DNA of 64,000 nt from Pseudomonadota bacterium (GCA_023387815.1 JAEWHK010000018.1:1-64000), one strand, 5' to 3'; positions 8,696 to 17,768 are shown, counted from the first letter of the stretch. Made by a program: numbers and translations. The notes: generated by a model not told the origin, from the letters alone.

Positions 8696-9661
8696 ATGAA
8701 ACCGATAAAACCTCTACTCTCAGCATTACTTTGCGCCAACCTTTTCGTCTGCAGTACCGCCTGGTCTGCAGAGTATCCGAACAAAGCCATCCGTATGGTC
8801 GTGCCCTATTCTGCAGGCGGCGGCGCCGATAATGCAGCCCGCATCATTGCCAAAACACTGGGCGATACACTTGGGCAAGCCATTGTGATTGAAAACAAGC
8901 CCGGTGCCAGCGGCTCCATTGGTGCAAGTCAGGTCGCCCGCGCATCCGCGGATGGCTATACGCTACTTTATGATGCCTCATCGTTCTCCATCAATCCCGT
9001 ACTTCGCAAGCTGCCCTACGACGCACAGAAAGATTTTGTGCCTGTATCAAAGGTAGTCAGCTCGCCCTATCTGATGGTGGTGCCTGAAAACTCGCCTCAC
9101 GATTCAGTCAAATCCTATATTGATGCTGCCAAAGCCAAACCCGGAAAACTTACCTTTGCCTCGTATGGCATTGGCAGCCCCGTTCATATTGTCGGAGAGC
9201 AGCTCAAGCTGGAATCTGGCATTGATATCGTGCATGTTCCCTACAAGGGCGGCGCCCCGGCGCTGGTCGATGTGATGAGCGGCGTCGTAGATACGTATTT
9301 TGCCAATGCGGCCTCTGCCATGACCTACATTCGCAGCAATAAACTGAAAGCACTGGCAACCACAGCGGCCAAGCGTTCGGATGACCTTCCTGATGTGCCC
9401 ACCATGACAGAGCAAGGGATTAAAATGGATGTCAGCGAATGGAACGGTATCTTTGCACCTGCCGGTACACCCGAACCTGTCATCAAGACACTTTCTGAAG
9501 CGATCACCAAATCCCTGAAAGATCCAAATACCCGGAAACAGCTGGATAACCTGGGCATGGACGTTGAAGGATCTTCTCCTGAAGAGTTCAAAACATTTAT
9601 TGCAAATGAATTGACTCGCTGGGGTCAGGTCGCGAAGCAGAACAACATCCGGCTGGATTAA
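8696..9661 (+). CDS. Bug/TctC-family periplasmic substrate-binding receptor
   Basis: A 321-residue receptor with a signal peptide (MKPIKPLLSALLCANLF, cleavage near AWSAEYP). Family motifs are RMVVPYSAGGGADNAAR, IVIENKPGASGSIGA, DGYTLLYD and HVPYKGGAPALVDVM. It is the last gene of the lyase/CoA-transferase operon, 43 bases after the cyclase-family gene, and a strong hairpin follows it. This makes two receptors in one operon. They may bind two different pathway compounds, for example an amide or lactone precursor and a free acid. Confidence 0.9.
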   Translation: MKPIKPLLSALLCANLFVCSTAWSAEYPNKAIRMVVPYSAGGGADNAARIIAKTLGDTLGQAIVIENKPGASGSIGASQVARASADGYTLLYDASSFSINPVLRKLPYDAQKDFVPVSKVVSSPYLMVVPENSPHDSVKSYIDAAKAKPGKLTFASYGIGSPVHIVGEQLKLESGIDIVHVPYKGGAPALVDVMSGVVDTYFANAASAMTYIRSNKLKALATTAAKRSDDLPDVPTMTEQGIKMDVSEWNGIFAPAGTPEPVIKTLSEAITKSLKDPNTRKQLDNLGMDVEGSSPEEFKTFIANELTRWGQVAKQNNIRLD

Positions 9662-9677
9662 GCCGTAGCAGCTCCAC

Positions 9678-9712
9678 GGAAGACAGGCGCAATCTACTCA
9701 CGCCTGTCTTCC
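9678..9712 (+). terminator. Strong hairpin between convergent Bug genes, probable bidirectional terminator
   Basis: GGAAGACAGGCG and CGCCTGTCTTCC form a perfect 12-base-pair stem with an 11-base loop, 16 bases after the stop of the plus-strand Bug gene and 29 bases before the end of the minus-strand Bug gene. The trailing run is pyrimidine-rich (CTTCCTCC) but not a pure T tract. Confidence 0.7.
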
Positions 9713-9740
9713 CTTCCTCCGTCCCACAGACAGCAAGCCC

Positions 9741-10727
9741 TCAATCCACCTTAATATTCGCGTCTTTCGCCAGTTGCTTCCAGGCAGGGATTTCGCGTTT
9801 TACCACGGCATCCAATTCCTCTGGCGTGCCACCAACCACAACGGCGCCCTGAGCCAGGAAGGCATCCTGGATGGCTTTGTCTTTTGCGCTCTCGGCCAGG
9901 ACTTTCTGAATTTTATCGATCACATTTCGTGGTGTTCCCGCCGGTGCGAACATGGCGTACCAGGAATCCACGTTAAAGCCTGGCAGGGTTTCGGCCACAG
10001 CGGGAACATCAGGAACAACAGGCGTGCGATCTTTTGTCGATACGGCCAGTGCCTTCAGTTTGCCATTACGAATGTATTGCGTCACCGCTGGCAATGAAAC
10101 CCATAGCAAGGGAATTTGTCCGCCCAGCACATCGACTGTCGCCGGGCCACCGCCTCGATACGGCACATGATTGAGCGCGATACCCGCCTGTTTTGTGAGT
10201 AATTCACCTGCAATATGGCTGGGCGAGCCAACGCCTGCAGATCCGTAAATGACGGGCTTGTCCGCTTTCTTTGCAAACTCGATAAGTTCAGCAATGGTGG
10301 ACGGTTTGAAGGAAGGATGTGCCACCAGAACCTGAGGCGCTGATGCAACCATGGACACCGGATCCAGATCTTTTTCGGTATCAAATGGCAATTTCGCGTA
10401 GATTGCCGGATTGATCGTATGTGAGGACAGCGTCAGCAAAAGCGTATAGCCGTCAGGCTGCGCCTTGGCAACCTGGGCCGTGCCTATGGTGCCGCCCGCC
10501 CCGCCCTTGTTTTCGATTACCACACTTTGTCCAAGTGCTTTGCTCAGCGGTTCCTGAATAATACGGGCTGCCACGTCCACGCTGCCTCCTGCGGGATAGG
10601 ACACGATCAGACGGATGGGTTTATCGGGATAGGTGCTGTCGGCTGCCACTGCAGTTGCGGGCAATGTGCAGACAGACGCACAAAGGGTAAATAGCCACGT
10701 GGTGGCCTGCTTTTTGAATGGATTCAT
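9741..10727 (-). CDS. Bug/TctC-family periplasmic substrate-binding receptor
   Basis: A 328-residue exported receptor. The signal peptide starts MNPFKKQATTWLFTL and ends near VAADSTYP. Motifs are RLIVSYPAGGSVDVAAR, VVIENKGGAGGTIGT, QPDGYTLLL and NHVPYRGGGPATVDVL. It is followed on the minus strand by the shared hairpin. It has no catabolic gene on its own strand except another Bug gene upstream, so its ligand is open. The gap to the upstream Bug gene is about 140 bases and AT-rich, so it may have its own promoter. Confidence 0.9.
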   Translation of the reverse strand: MNPFKKQATTWLFTLCASVCTLPATAVAADSTYPDKPIRLIVSYPAGGSVDVAARIIQEPLSKALGQSVVIENKGGAGGTIGTAQVAKAQPDGYTLLLTLSSHTINPAIYAKLPFDTEKDLDPVSMVASAPQVLVAHPSFKPSTIAELIEFAKKADKPVIYGSAGVGSPSHIAGELLTKQAGIALNHVPYRGGGPATVDVLGGQIPLLWVSLPAVTQYIRNGKLKALAVSTKDRTPVVPDVPAVAETLPGFNVDSWYAMFAPAGTPRNVIDKIQKVLAESAKDKAIQDAFLAQGAVVVGGTPEELDAVVKREIPAWKQLAKDANIKVD

Positions 10728-10866
10728 TAATCTCTCTCTTATCAGTAATGTCGATTAAAAGACTTTGTTTATACAGAGAAACACCTGCCTCCTGAAATAG
10801 CTTGTCGTTCTATCGTTATTGCAGTTGTAATTAGCCGGAACTGCATTTACGGATTGCCCCGCTGAT

Positions 10867-11832
10867 TTATTCCACGTTGGCCCGCGAAGCGACATCGGAC
10901 CATTTCTTCACTTCATCAAGCAGCAGTTTTTCCGTTTCCTCGGGAGAAGTGGCATATGCACGGGCCCCCGAATCGATCAGCTTTTTCTGCACATCCTTGT
11001 CCGCCGCAATGGACTGCATGGCTTTGGACATTTTCTGCACAATCTCTTTTGGCGTGCCGGCTGGCGCCAGCAGACCGTAATTGGTGGTGAGTACATAATC
11101 CGGGACTTTCAGTTCCGTCAGCGTAGGAACGTCCGGAATGGTCTCGACTCGATCAGCCGTACTGACTGCCAGGAACTTGATCTTCCCGCTGTCCTTTTGC
11201 GGCAGCAAGGTGGTGAGCGTATCAATCACCATGTCAATCTGCCCGCCAAGCAGATCGGAAACGGCAGGGCCACTGCCCTTGTATGGCACATGCAATAGTT
11301 TTGTCTTTGTGGCGAGCTGGAACTTTTCAACTGCCATATGCTGGGATGACCCGACGCCGGCCGATCCGTAGGAAATTTTGCCCGGATTCTCGCGCGCTTT
11401 GCTGATGAGTTCGTCCAGCGAGTTCACGCCCAGGCTACTGCTAACGGCAAGGACCAGGGGAACAGCAGTCCCAAACGATACGCCTTCGAACGCATCAGGG
11501 AACTTATAGGTTTTGGGCTTTGAAGGCAGTACCGAGTTGATGGCATGGCTTCCGATCGCACCAAAAAGCATGGTGTAGCCATCCGGCGCCGCACGCGTCA
11601 CGGCTTCTGCGCCGATTTCACCGCCCGCGCCTGCACGATTTTCTACCACAACCGTGCTGCCAATCAGTTTGGGCAGATATTGCGCATAGATACGGGCAGA
11701 AAAGTCTGTCGCTCCGCCAGGAGGGTAAGGCACGACCAGCGTAATGGGCTTGGATGGCCAGTCTGCTGCAAACGCAAAGGTGGAAAAAAACAGCAGAAAA
11801 AGCGCTGCCACACTCCTGAAAGAAAATCTCAT
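10867..11832 (-). CDS. Bug/TctC-family periplasmic substrate-binding receptor
   Basis: A 321-residue receptor with a short signal peptide (MRFSFRSVAALFLLFF, cleavage near AFAADWP). Family motifs are TLVVPYPPGGATDFSAR, VVVENRAGAGGEIGA, APDGYTMLFGAIGS and HVPYKGSGPAVSDLLGGQ. It is divergent from the IclR-family gene at 12006 and its operon, with a 173-base AT-rich gap between them. A plausible reading is that the IclR regulator controls both and that this receptor delivers the substrate of that operon. Confidence 0.9.
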   Translation of the reverse strand: MRFSFRSVAALFLLFFSTFAFAADWPSKPITLVVPYPPGGATDFSARIYAQYLPKLIGSTVVVENRAGAGGEIGAEAVTRAAPDGYTMLFGAIGSHAINSVLPSKPKTYKFPDAFEGVSFGTAVPLVLAVSSSLGVNSLDELISKARENPGKISYGSAGVGSSQHMAVEKFQLATKTKLLHVPYKGSGPAVSDLLGGQIDMVIDTLTTLLPQKDSGKIKFLAVSTADRVETIPDVPTLTELKVPDYVLTTNYGLLAPAGTPKEIVQKMSKAMQSIAADKDVQKKLIDSGARAYATSPEETEKLLLDEVKKWSDVASRANVE

Positions 11833-11870
11833 TGTCTCGCTCCTTTTATAAGTTTGAATTAATAAATCCT

Positions 11871-11888
11871 ATTATTCAGGATAATAAT
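11871..11888. promoter_or_regulatory. Inverted repeat in the Bug/IclR divergent region, candidate operator
   Basis: ATTATT-CAGGAT-AATAAT is a 6+6 inverted repeat just upstream of the minus-strand Bug gene and 118 bases before the IclR gene. The whole intergenic region is AT-rich with several similar stretches, so chance is not excluded. Confidence 0.3.
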
Positions 11889-12005
11889 TCTATTTGTTGA
11901 TTTTAAATAAGAATCGCATATAATAAAAATCACGTCAACGTATTAATCGTTCTATATTTATTATTCTAAAATATAGGATTTTTAGTATCATTATTTGAGA
12001 CGATT

Positions 12006-12776
12006 ATGGATAAGACCTTGCTGAAAGGCCTGCGACTCTTTGAAATCATCTGTGCGCAGGAAGACCAGCCGAATACGATTGACGATCTCGCAGTGGCTGC
12101 GGGGCTCACCAAGAGCAACACGCACCGCACCCTGCAAACGCTGATCGTGGCGGGATATGTAGAGAAAAGCGCCCATTCAGGTGGCTACAAGCCTACGCTG
12201 AAGGTTTTTGAACTGGCAGCACAGCGCCTGGCACGACTGGACGTCCGCAAAATCGCGGCTCCGCTTATGCGTCGGGTCGCTGCGCAGACACACGAGACGG
12301 TGCATCTCTCGGTCCTGGATAGGTTTGATGTGATTTATATCGATAAGATCGACAGCCCCAATCCCGTGCGCGCCTATTCCATGGTGGGCGGTCGTGCACC
12401 GGCATACGCGGTGGCTACCGGCAAGGCATTGCTGGCGTTCCAGAGCAGCGAATATCTGGATGCGTATGCGTCAGATTTCATTCGTCATACCGAAAACACG
12501 GTTGTGACAACAGCTGCGCTCAAGGAAGAGCTGGCCAACATATCGCGCATCGGCTATGCCATCAATCGCGGTGAATGGCGCAGTAATGTGGGCGGCATTG
12601 CTGCCCCGATCTTTGACGGGCATAACAACGTCATCGCGGCACTGGGAATCTCTGGTCCGCTGGAACGATTGACCATTGAGAATATGAAAAAATGGTCTCC
12701 GCTAGTACTGGAGGCCGCGCAGGAAATCTCCCGAGAGTCGGGCTATCGCCGAGGGTATTTCGGCGAATCCAATTAA
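12006..12776 (+). CDS. IclR-family transcriptional regulator
   Basis: A 256-residue protein of normal IclR length. The N-terminal winged helix (about 1-70) contains TIDDLAVAAGLTKSNTHRTLQTL, and the C-terminal effector domain contains VHLSVLDRFDVIYIDKID, AYAVATGKALLAF and NRGEWRSNVGGIAAPI. It is the first gene of the run of catabolic genes to 17768 and is divergent from a Bug receptor gene. It probably controls one or both. The effector is unknown. Confidence 0.87.
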   Translation: MDKTLLKGLRLFEIICAQEDQPNTIDDLAVAAGLTKSNTHRTLQTLIVAGYVEKSAHSGGYKPTLKVFELAAQRLARLDVRKIAAPLMRRVAAQTHETVHLSVLDRFDVIYIDKIDSPNPVRAYSMVGGRAPAYAVATGKALLAFQSSEYLDAYASDFIRHTENTVVTTAALKEELANISRIGYAINRGEWRSNVGGIAAPIFDGHNNVIAALGISGPLERLTIENMKKWSPLVLEAAQEISRESGYRRGYFGESN

Positions 12777-12803
12777 TTCGAACCATTCTGAGAGCCAGGA
12801 AAT

Positions 12804-13967
12804 ATGAAGCAGGAAACCATGCTGGAAGGTGTCAAAGTCGTCGAAATCTGCAATGTTGCTGCCGGTCCGTTCTGCAGCATGTTGTTGGCCGATATGGGCG
12901 CTGAAGTCATCAAAATTGAAAATCCAAACGGGGGAGACACGCTCAGAAGCTGGCCTCCCATTAGCGAAGGATATAGCGAAAATTTCGCATCCCTGAACCG
13001 TAATAAAAAATCCGTAACGCTCAATCTCAAGGATCCTGAGCATGTCAAGCTGGCGACTCAACTGATGGCATCCGCCGATATTGTTCTGGAAAACAATCGT
13101 CCGGGTGTCATGGATCGTCTTGGCATTGGCTACGCGAATGTGCGCGAGCTCAATCCCCGAATTGTGTATTGCTCGATCTCGGCCTACGGTCAGAGCGGCC
13201 CGCGCAGCCAGGAAGGCGGTTTTGATCTTACGGTGCAGGCCATGAGCGGCCTGATGAGCATTACCGGAGAAGCCGACGGCGCCCCCGTCAAATGCGGCGT
13301 TCCCGTTTGTGATTTTTCTGCGGGTCTGTATGCTGCCTTTTCCATTGTCTCTGCACTGCGCATGGCAGAGAAAACGGGTGAAGGCACCCACATTGATATT
13401 TCCATGCTGGGTGCAACACTGGGCATCGCCGCGCTGCAAACGTCGGAATATTTCGGCAGTGGCAAAAACCCGCGCAAACTGGGTTCCGCGCATCCACGCA
13501 ATGCCCCCTATCAGGTATTTCGATGCAAAGACGGATACTTCGGCATGGCCGCAGGCAATAACTCCTTGTGGAAATCAGTATGCGATGTGGTCAAACGCCC
13601 CGAGCTTTTTGATGATGCACGGTTTACTTCCACAACGCTGCGCGCGCAGCACCAGGAAGAATTGCTGACCATTCTGGAGGCGATTTTCGCGAACGAAAAC
13701 GCGGAACACTGGCTTGGTCAGTTCCGTGCCGCCGGCGTGCCATGCGCCCCCATCAATCAATATTCGGATGTGCTTGCAGACGAACAGGTCACCCATATGA
13801 ACTGGGTACAAAACATTCCACTGCCTAACGGACTCACCGCCAGAACCTTTGCCTCACCTATCCGGCTGGACGGACAAACCAGCCAGATTGCTGCCGGCCC
13901 ACCCGCATTGGGTCAGCACAATGAAGAAATTCTGTCAGCCATCGCAGCACAGGGAGAGAGCGCATGA
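12804..13967 (+). CDS. CaiB/BaiF family III CoA-transferase
   Basis: A 387-residue family III CoA-transferase. Family features are LEGVKVVEICNVAAGPFCS, LLADMGAEVIKIENPNGGD, SISAYGQSGPRSQEGGFDL and the probable catalytic Asp in GVPVCDFSAGLYAAF (about residue 172). It follows the IclR gene by 27 bases and overlaps the next gene by four bases (ATGA), so the two are translationally coupled. It is a paralogue of the CoA-transferase at 6421 but clearly diverged, so the two probably act on different acids. Confidence 0.87.
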   Translation: MKQETMLEGVKVVEICNVAAGPFCSMLLADMGAEVIKIENPNGGDTLRSWPPISEGYSENFASLNRNKKSVTLNLKDPEHVKLATQLMASADIVLENNRPGVMDRLGIGYANVRELNPRIVYCSISAYGQSGPRSQEGGFDLTVQAMSGLMSITGEADGAPVKCGVPVCDFSAGLYAAFSIVSALRMAEKTGEGTHIDISMLGATLGIAALQTSEYFGSGKNPRKLGSAHPRNAPYQVFRCKDGYFGMAAGNNSLWKSVCDVVKRPELFDDARFTSTTLRAQHQEELLTILEAIFANENAEHWLGQFRAAGVPCAPINQYSDVLADEQVTHMNWVQNIPLPNGLTARTFASPIRLDGQTSQIAAGPPALGQHNEEILSAIAAQGESA

Positions 13968-14689
13968 GCGACCTGCTTCTCATTGAACGCCGTGAGCGTT
14001 CCTGGATTTTCACACTGAACAGGCCTGAAAAAATGAACGCGCTGTCGCCCGAGCTGGTTCAGGCGATCACAGATGGCATCAAACTGGCGCACAGCGAAAA
14101 TATTTCACTGCTGATATTCAAGGGTAACGGCAAGAACTTCTGCGCCGGGTTTGACTTCACCGATCTGGAAACGGCAAGTGAAGGCGATCTGCTGCAACGC
14201 ATAGTGCAGATTGAAATGATGCTTGATCTGCTTGCCACCTCACCCGCCATGACCGTTGCCCTTTGCCACGGCAGAAACTTCGGCGCGGGCGCAGATATCA
14301 TCGCAGCCTGCAAGCGCAGAGTGGCGGCTGAAGGCACAACGTTCCGCTTTCCAGGCATCAAATTCGGACTCATTCTGGGCACACGTCGCTTTCAGAATAT
14401 TGTTGGCACGCAAAACGCACTGGACATTCTGTCGAGCACCCGAACGTTTGATGCAAATGAAGCGTTGCAAATGGGATTCATGCACCAGCAACGGAATCAG
14501 GATGAGTGGCCTGCACTGATCGAGGACGCAGAAAACACAAATGCAATTCTTAGCGATGTGACACGCCGCGATCTTTATCAGGTGCTCTATTCGCCGGCCG
14601 AATCGGATCAGAATCTTGCCGCACTGGTACGCTCGGCCGCTGCGCCTGGTCTGAAAGACCGTATTCGCGCGTACCTGAAACCCAATTAA
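13964..14689 (+). CDS. Enoyl-CoA hydratase/isomerase family protein
   Basis: A 241-residue crotonase-fold protein. It starts LLIERRERSWIFTLNRPEKMNAL, has the first oxyanion-hole motif as KNFCAGFDFTDLE and the second as CHGRNFGAGADIIAAC. The two catalytic glutamates typical of hydratases are not evident at the usual places in this second motif, so the reaction could be hydration, isomerisation, or hydrolytic or decarboxylating chemistry. It overlaps the upstream CoA-transferase by four bases and so probably acts on its CoA-ester product. Confidence 0.8.
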   Translation: MSDLLLIERRERSWIFTLNRPEKMNALSPELVQAITDGIKLAHSENISLLIFKGNGKNFCAGFDFTDLETASEGDLLQRIVQIEMMLDLLATSPAMTVALCHGRNFGAGADIIAACKRRVAAEGTTFRFPGIKFGLILGTRRFQNIVGTQNALDILSSTRTFDANEALQMGFMHQQRNQDEWPALIEDAENTNAILSDVTRRDLYQVLYSPAESDQNLAALVRSAAAPGLKDRIRAYLKPN

Positions 14690-14702
14690 TCCGGAGACAT
14701 CT

Positions 14703-15533
14703 ATGACATCAGGATTCAATCAGCCCGACAAATGCATCCCCCTGCAGGAAATGGTCAGCCGCATCCCCAATGGCGCATCGCTCGCCCTGGGCGGCAGTTT
14801 TCTGCACAGGGGCCCGTTTGCCTTTGTGCGTGAGCTCATTCGCCAGAACAAGCAGGACCTGGAAATCATCAAGCAATCACCCGGCTACGATATCGATATT
14901 CTTTGCCGCACGGGCGTGGCGACGCGTGCACGCGCCGGCATTGTGGCCATGGAAGGCAACTTCGGTCTGGCGCAATATTATCGCAAAGCCATAGAACAAG
15001 GACGCCTTGCACTTGAGGAACATGCCTGCGCCACACTAACGGCAGGCCTGCGCGCAGCAGCATTTGGCATACCCTTCCAACCCTGCGGCGGCATCGAAGG
15101 TAGTGAACTGGCGCAGCTGAACAACTGGGCGAAAATCCCTGATCCTTATGGATCCGGCAAAGACGTCTGGGTGATCCCGGCCATTCAGCCTGATTACGCC
15201 GTGATTCACGCCAATGAAGTGGATCGCAAAGGCAATGTACGGGTACTGGGCACCTATCACTGGGACCGCATCATGTCACGCTCAGCCAAAAGCGTACTGG
15301 TCGTTGCCGAGAATCTGGTTGACGATGCGGTGTTCACAGATAACCCGGAAACCACGCTGATCCCCTACTTCATGGTCGAGGCCTTTTCCATTGTGAAGAA
15401 CGGCGCATGGCCTGGCTCCTGCTGGCCTGATTATGAAATTGATTATCCGGCAGTGCAGACCTATCAGAATCGTGATGACGAATCATTGCAGGCACATTTG
15501 AATGCCGCTCCCGAATTACAGGAAAATGCATAA
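14703..15533 (+). CDS. CoA-transferase-like protein, alpha subunit (GctA/IpdA type)
   Basis: A 276-residue alpha subunit of the two-subunit type I CoA-transferase superfamily. It has IPNGASLALGGSFLHRGPFA near the N-terminus, with the glycine-rich GG turn, and LTAGLRAAAFGIPFQPCGG in the middle. A Glu-Glu-His segment (LALEEHACATL) lies at 102-112. The mycobacterial IpdAB pair, which is a ring-opening hydrolase and not a transferase, uses a glutamate in this part of the alpha subunit. Whether this pair transfers CoA or hydrolyses a cyclic diketone CoA ester is therefore open. The stop codon overlaps the start of the beta subunit (ATAATG), as is typical for the heteromer. Confidence 0.78.
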   Translation: MTSGFNQPDKCIPLQEMVSRIPNGASLALGGSFLHRGPFAFVRELIRQNKQDLEIIKQSPGYDIDILCRTGVATRARAGIVAMEGNFGLAQYYRKAIEQGRLALEEHACATLTAGLRAAAFGIPFQPCGGIEGSELAQLNNWAKIPDPYGSGKDVWVIPAIQPDYAVIHANEVDRKGNVRVLGTYHWDRIMSRSAKSVLVVAENLVDDAVFTDNPETTLIPYFMVEAFSIVKNGAWPGSCWPDYEIDYPAVQTYQNRDDESLQAHLNAAPELQENA

Positions 15534-16267
15534 TGGAACAACACTGGTCGCCGTTCTCTTACATCGTTACCAATCTGGCCCGGTTTATCCGCCCGAACGA
15601 AATCACCTTCAGCGGCGTGAATTCAACCATGCCCATGCTGGCCTGCCTGATGGCCAAACGAGCCTACGAATGGGATTTCATTTACATCAACGTTGCCGGT
15701 GGTGTTGATCCGGAGCCATCCGCAATTCCCCTTTCCAGTTCCGATCCGGTGCTGGCCCAGCAGTCTGCGTCCATCTTTGCGAACGAAGATTTTTATGACC
15801 TCTGCACACGTGGCCGTATGGACCTGACGTTCCTGGGTGCAGCCCAGATTGATGGCGAAGGCAATGCCAACAATTCCTGCATCGGCGACTGGCACTCTCC
15901 GAAAGTGCGCCTGCCAGGTGGTGGTGGCGGTGCCGTCATGCTGCCCACAGCGAAGCGCGCATGCACCTGGCGCACTGAGCATTCCACCCGCACATTCGTG
16001 GAAAAGCTGGATTTTCGCACTTCCTGGGGCGGATTTCATGGCGTGGTCACGCCCATTGCCGTCTTCATCAAAAAAGACGACCGGCTTGCCCTGCAGTCCT
16101 ATCACCCCGAGTCCTCTATTGATGAAGTCGTGAGCCGCACCGGTTTCGCTTTTGACGCGAAGGATGCCAAACCCACCGAACTGCCGACAAAAGCAGAAGT
16201 GGACGCGCTGCGTTCACTGGACCCCGAGGGCCTTTTCGAAAAAGACGCCAACGTCGCGTTGCGCTAG
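15533..16267 (+). CDS. CoA-transferase-like protein, beta subunit (GctB/IpdB type)
   Basis: A 244-residue partner of the upstream alpha subunit. The family segments are TFSGVNSTMPMLACLMAK near residues 23-40, DLTFLGAAQIDGEGNANNSC, and the glycine-rich LPGGGGGAVMLPTAKR. Classical type I CoA-transferases carry the CoA-binding glutamate in the beta subunit in a Glu-(Ser/Asn/His)-Gly context. I cannot find that motif; the corresponding region reads SGVNSTMP. This matches IpdB-like subunits better than glutaconate CoA-transferase. It is followed by the acyl-CoA ligase gene after 10 bases. Confidence 0.78.
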   Translation: MEQHWSPFSYIVTNLARFIRPNEITFSGVNSTMPMLACLMAKRAYEWDFIYINVAGGVDPEPSAIPLSSSDPVLAQQSASIFANEDFYDLCTRGRMDLTFLGAAQIDGEGNANNSCIGDWHSPKVRLPGGGGGAVMLPTAKRACTWRTEHSTRTFVEKLDFRTSWGGFHGVVTPIAVFIKKDDRLALQSYHPESSIDEVVSRTGFAFDAKDAKPTELPTKAEVDALRSLDPEGLFEKDANVALR

Positions 16268-16277
16268 GAGACTCCTC

Positions 16278-17768
16278 ATGACGGCAACTCGCAGCATCCT
16301 GAGCTTGTGGCAGGAAAACTGGCAGAACAGTGAAATCACAAATCGCATCGCCCTGGAAGATGCAGACAGACAACTGCAGTATCACGAACTCCACGATCAA
16401 GTGGCGGCTCTGGCCGGACGTCTTCGCGCAGCTGGCATTGAAGACGAAGCGCGCGTGGCGATTGATATGGAACGTGGCATTGACGCTGTGGTGACGCTGC
16501 TTGCCGTCATGGTTGCAGGTGCATGTCCGTGCCCGCTGGAACCGCGCCTGGCGGAAACTGAGCTTGCCGATAGACTGACTGGCGGTGGGCTTACATGGTT
16601 GCTTTCCGATAAAAAGGCTGGCAGTGCGGCGGTCAACGATGTCCGCGTACTCAATTCCATGACTCTGCCCGAAGCGCCACCCTACTGGTCGCAAAACATT
16701 TCTCTCTCGTCTCCAGCGCTAATGCTGTTTACATCGGGCAGTACCGGCAAGCCCAAAGGTGTGCAGCAAAGCCATGCAGGTGTCCTGAACAATGCTCAGG
16801 GTGTGATTGCCATGACGGAACTCACCCGCGACGACAAACTGCTGCACGTCATGCCGATTTATCACACCAATGGATTGAACAATCAGTTGTTCAGCCCGCT
16901 GGTGGTAGGTGCGAGGGTCTATTTTGCACCGCGCTTCTCTGCGCAGACCATGCCGACCCTGATGGAGGCGGTACAGCCCACGATCATTACCGGCGTGCCG
17001 ACCATGTATTCACGAATGCTGTCACACCCGCTATCGTCTCAGGCAGTCAGTCGGCTGCGACTGGCCCGCTGCGGATCCGCACCGATCACAACTGAATTAC
17101 ACAGGAAAATCGAAGACTATCTGGGTCAACCACTCGTTATTTCGTATGGGTTGTCTGAAGCGACCTGCACCTCTACGATGAATCCACCGCAGGGTCGAAA
17201 AATCGGCTCTATCGGCAAAATCCTGAACAACCAGGCGGTGTTTCTGCTGTCCGCATCGGGTGAGCGCATTGAGCAACCCAATACCAATGGCGAAATCTGT
17301 ATAGATGGCGACAGCCTGATGCTGGGCTATGTCGGCGTGAACGGACCCGGTCAGCTTGATCGGCAGGATGGCCCCTTGCATACTGGTGATATCGGCTATA
17401 TCGATGAAGAGGGATTTCTGTACATCACCGGCCGTATCAAGGATGTAATTATTCGCGGTGGTGAAAACATCTCGCCATCACAGATCGAGCACGTGCTTGC
17501 TATGCATCCGGATGTCGCCAATTGTTGTGTGATCGGTCAGCCCGATGCCGACCTGGGCGAAGTGCCCGTGGCTTTTGTGACGGCTAAGGATGGTGGGGAT
17601 CTGGACCTGGCGCAGATCAAAGAACTGGTGGCATCGCAGCTCTCCCGCATTTATCAGCCCGCTACGATTATTCAGCTACCCAGCCTTCCCGAAAACGCAG
17701 TTGGCAAAGTCGATCGCAAAGCACTGGCGAAACAGCTGAAAGAAAGTGCGCAGCAGATGACGGCATAA
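16278..17768 (+). CDS. AMP-forming acyl-CoA synthetase
   Basis: A 496-residue adenylate-forming ligase that couples a carboxylate to CoA via an acyl-AMP. The P-loop-like motif is LMLFTSGSTGKPKGVQQSH, followed by ISYGLSEATCTSTMNP, LHTGDIGYIDEEGF, RIKDVIIRGGENISPSQIE and the catalytic lysine region NAVGKVDRKAL near the C-terminus. The start at 16278 gives MTATRSIL and follows AGGAGAC by six bases; the upstream extension of the frame overlaps the beta subunit and is not coding. It is the last gene of the IclR-led operon. The substrate is unknown, and the N-terminal domain is shorter than in long-chain acyl-CoA ligases. Confidence 0.87.
   Translation: MTATRSILSLWQENWQNSEITNRIALEDADRQLQYHELHDQVAALAGRLRAAGIEDEARVAIDMERGIDAVVTLLAVMVAGACPCPLEPRLAETELADRLTGGGLTWLLSDKKAGSAAVNDVRVLNSMTLPEAPPYWSQNISLSSPALMLFTSGSTGKPKGVQQSHAGVLNNAQGVIAMTELTRDDKLLHVMPIYHTNGLNNQLFSPLVVGARVYFAPRFSAQTMPTLMEAVQPTIITGVPTMYSRMLSHPLSSQAVSRLRLARCGSAPITTELHRKIEDYLGQPLVISYGLSEATCTSTMNPPQGRKIGSIGKILNNQAVFLLSASGERIEQPNTNGEICIDGDSLMLGYVGVNGPGQLDRQDGPLHTGDIGYIDEEGFLYITGRIKDVIIRGGENISPSQIEHVLAMHPDVANCCVIGQPDADLGEVPVAFVTAKDGGDLDLAQIKELVASQLSRIYQPATIIQLPSLPENAVGKVDRKALAKQLKESAQQMTA

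Noticed and set aside
16152..16277. Upstream extension of the acyl-CoA ligase frame
   Set aside because: It overlaps the coding sequence of the beta subunit in another frame and does not resemble the ligase family.
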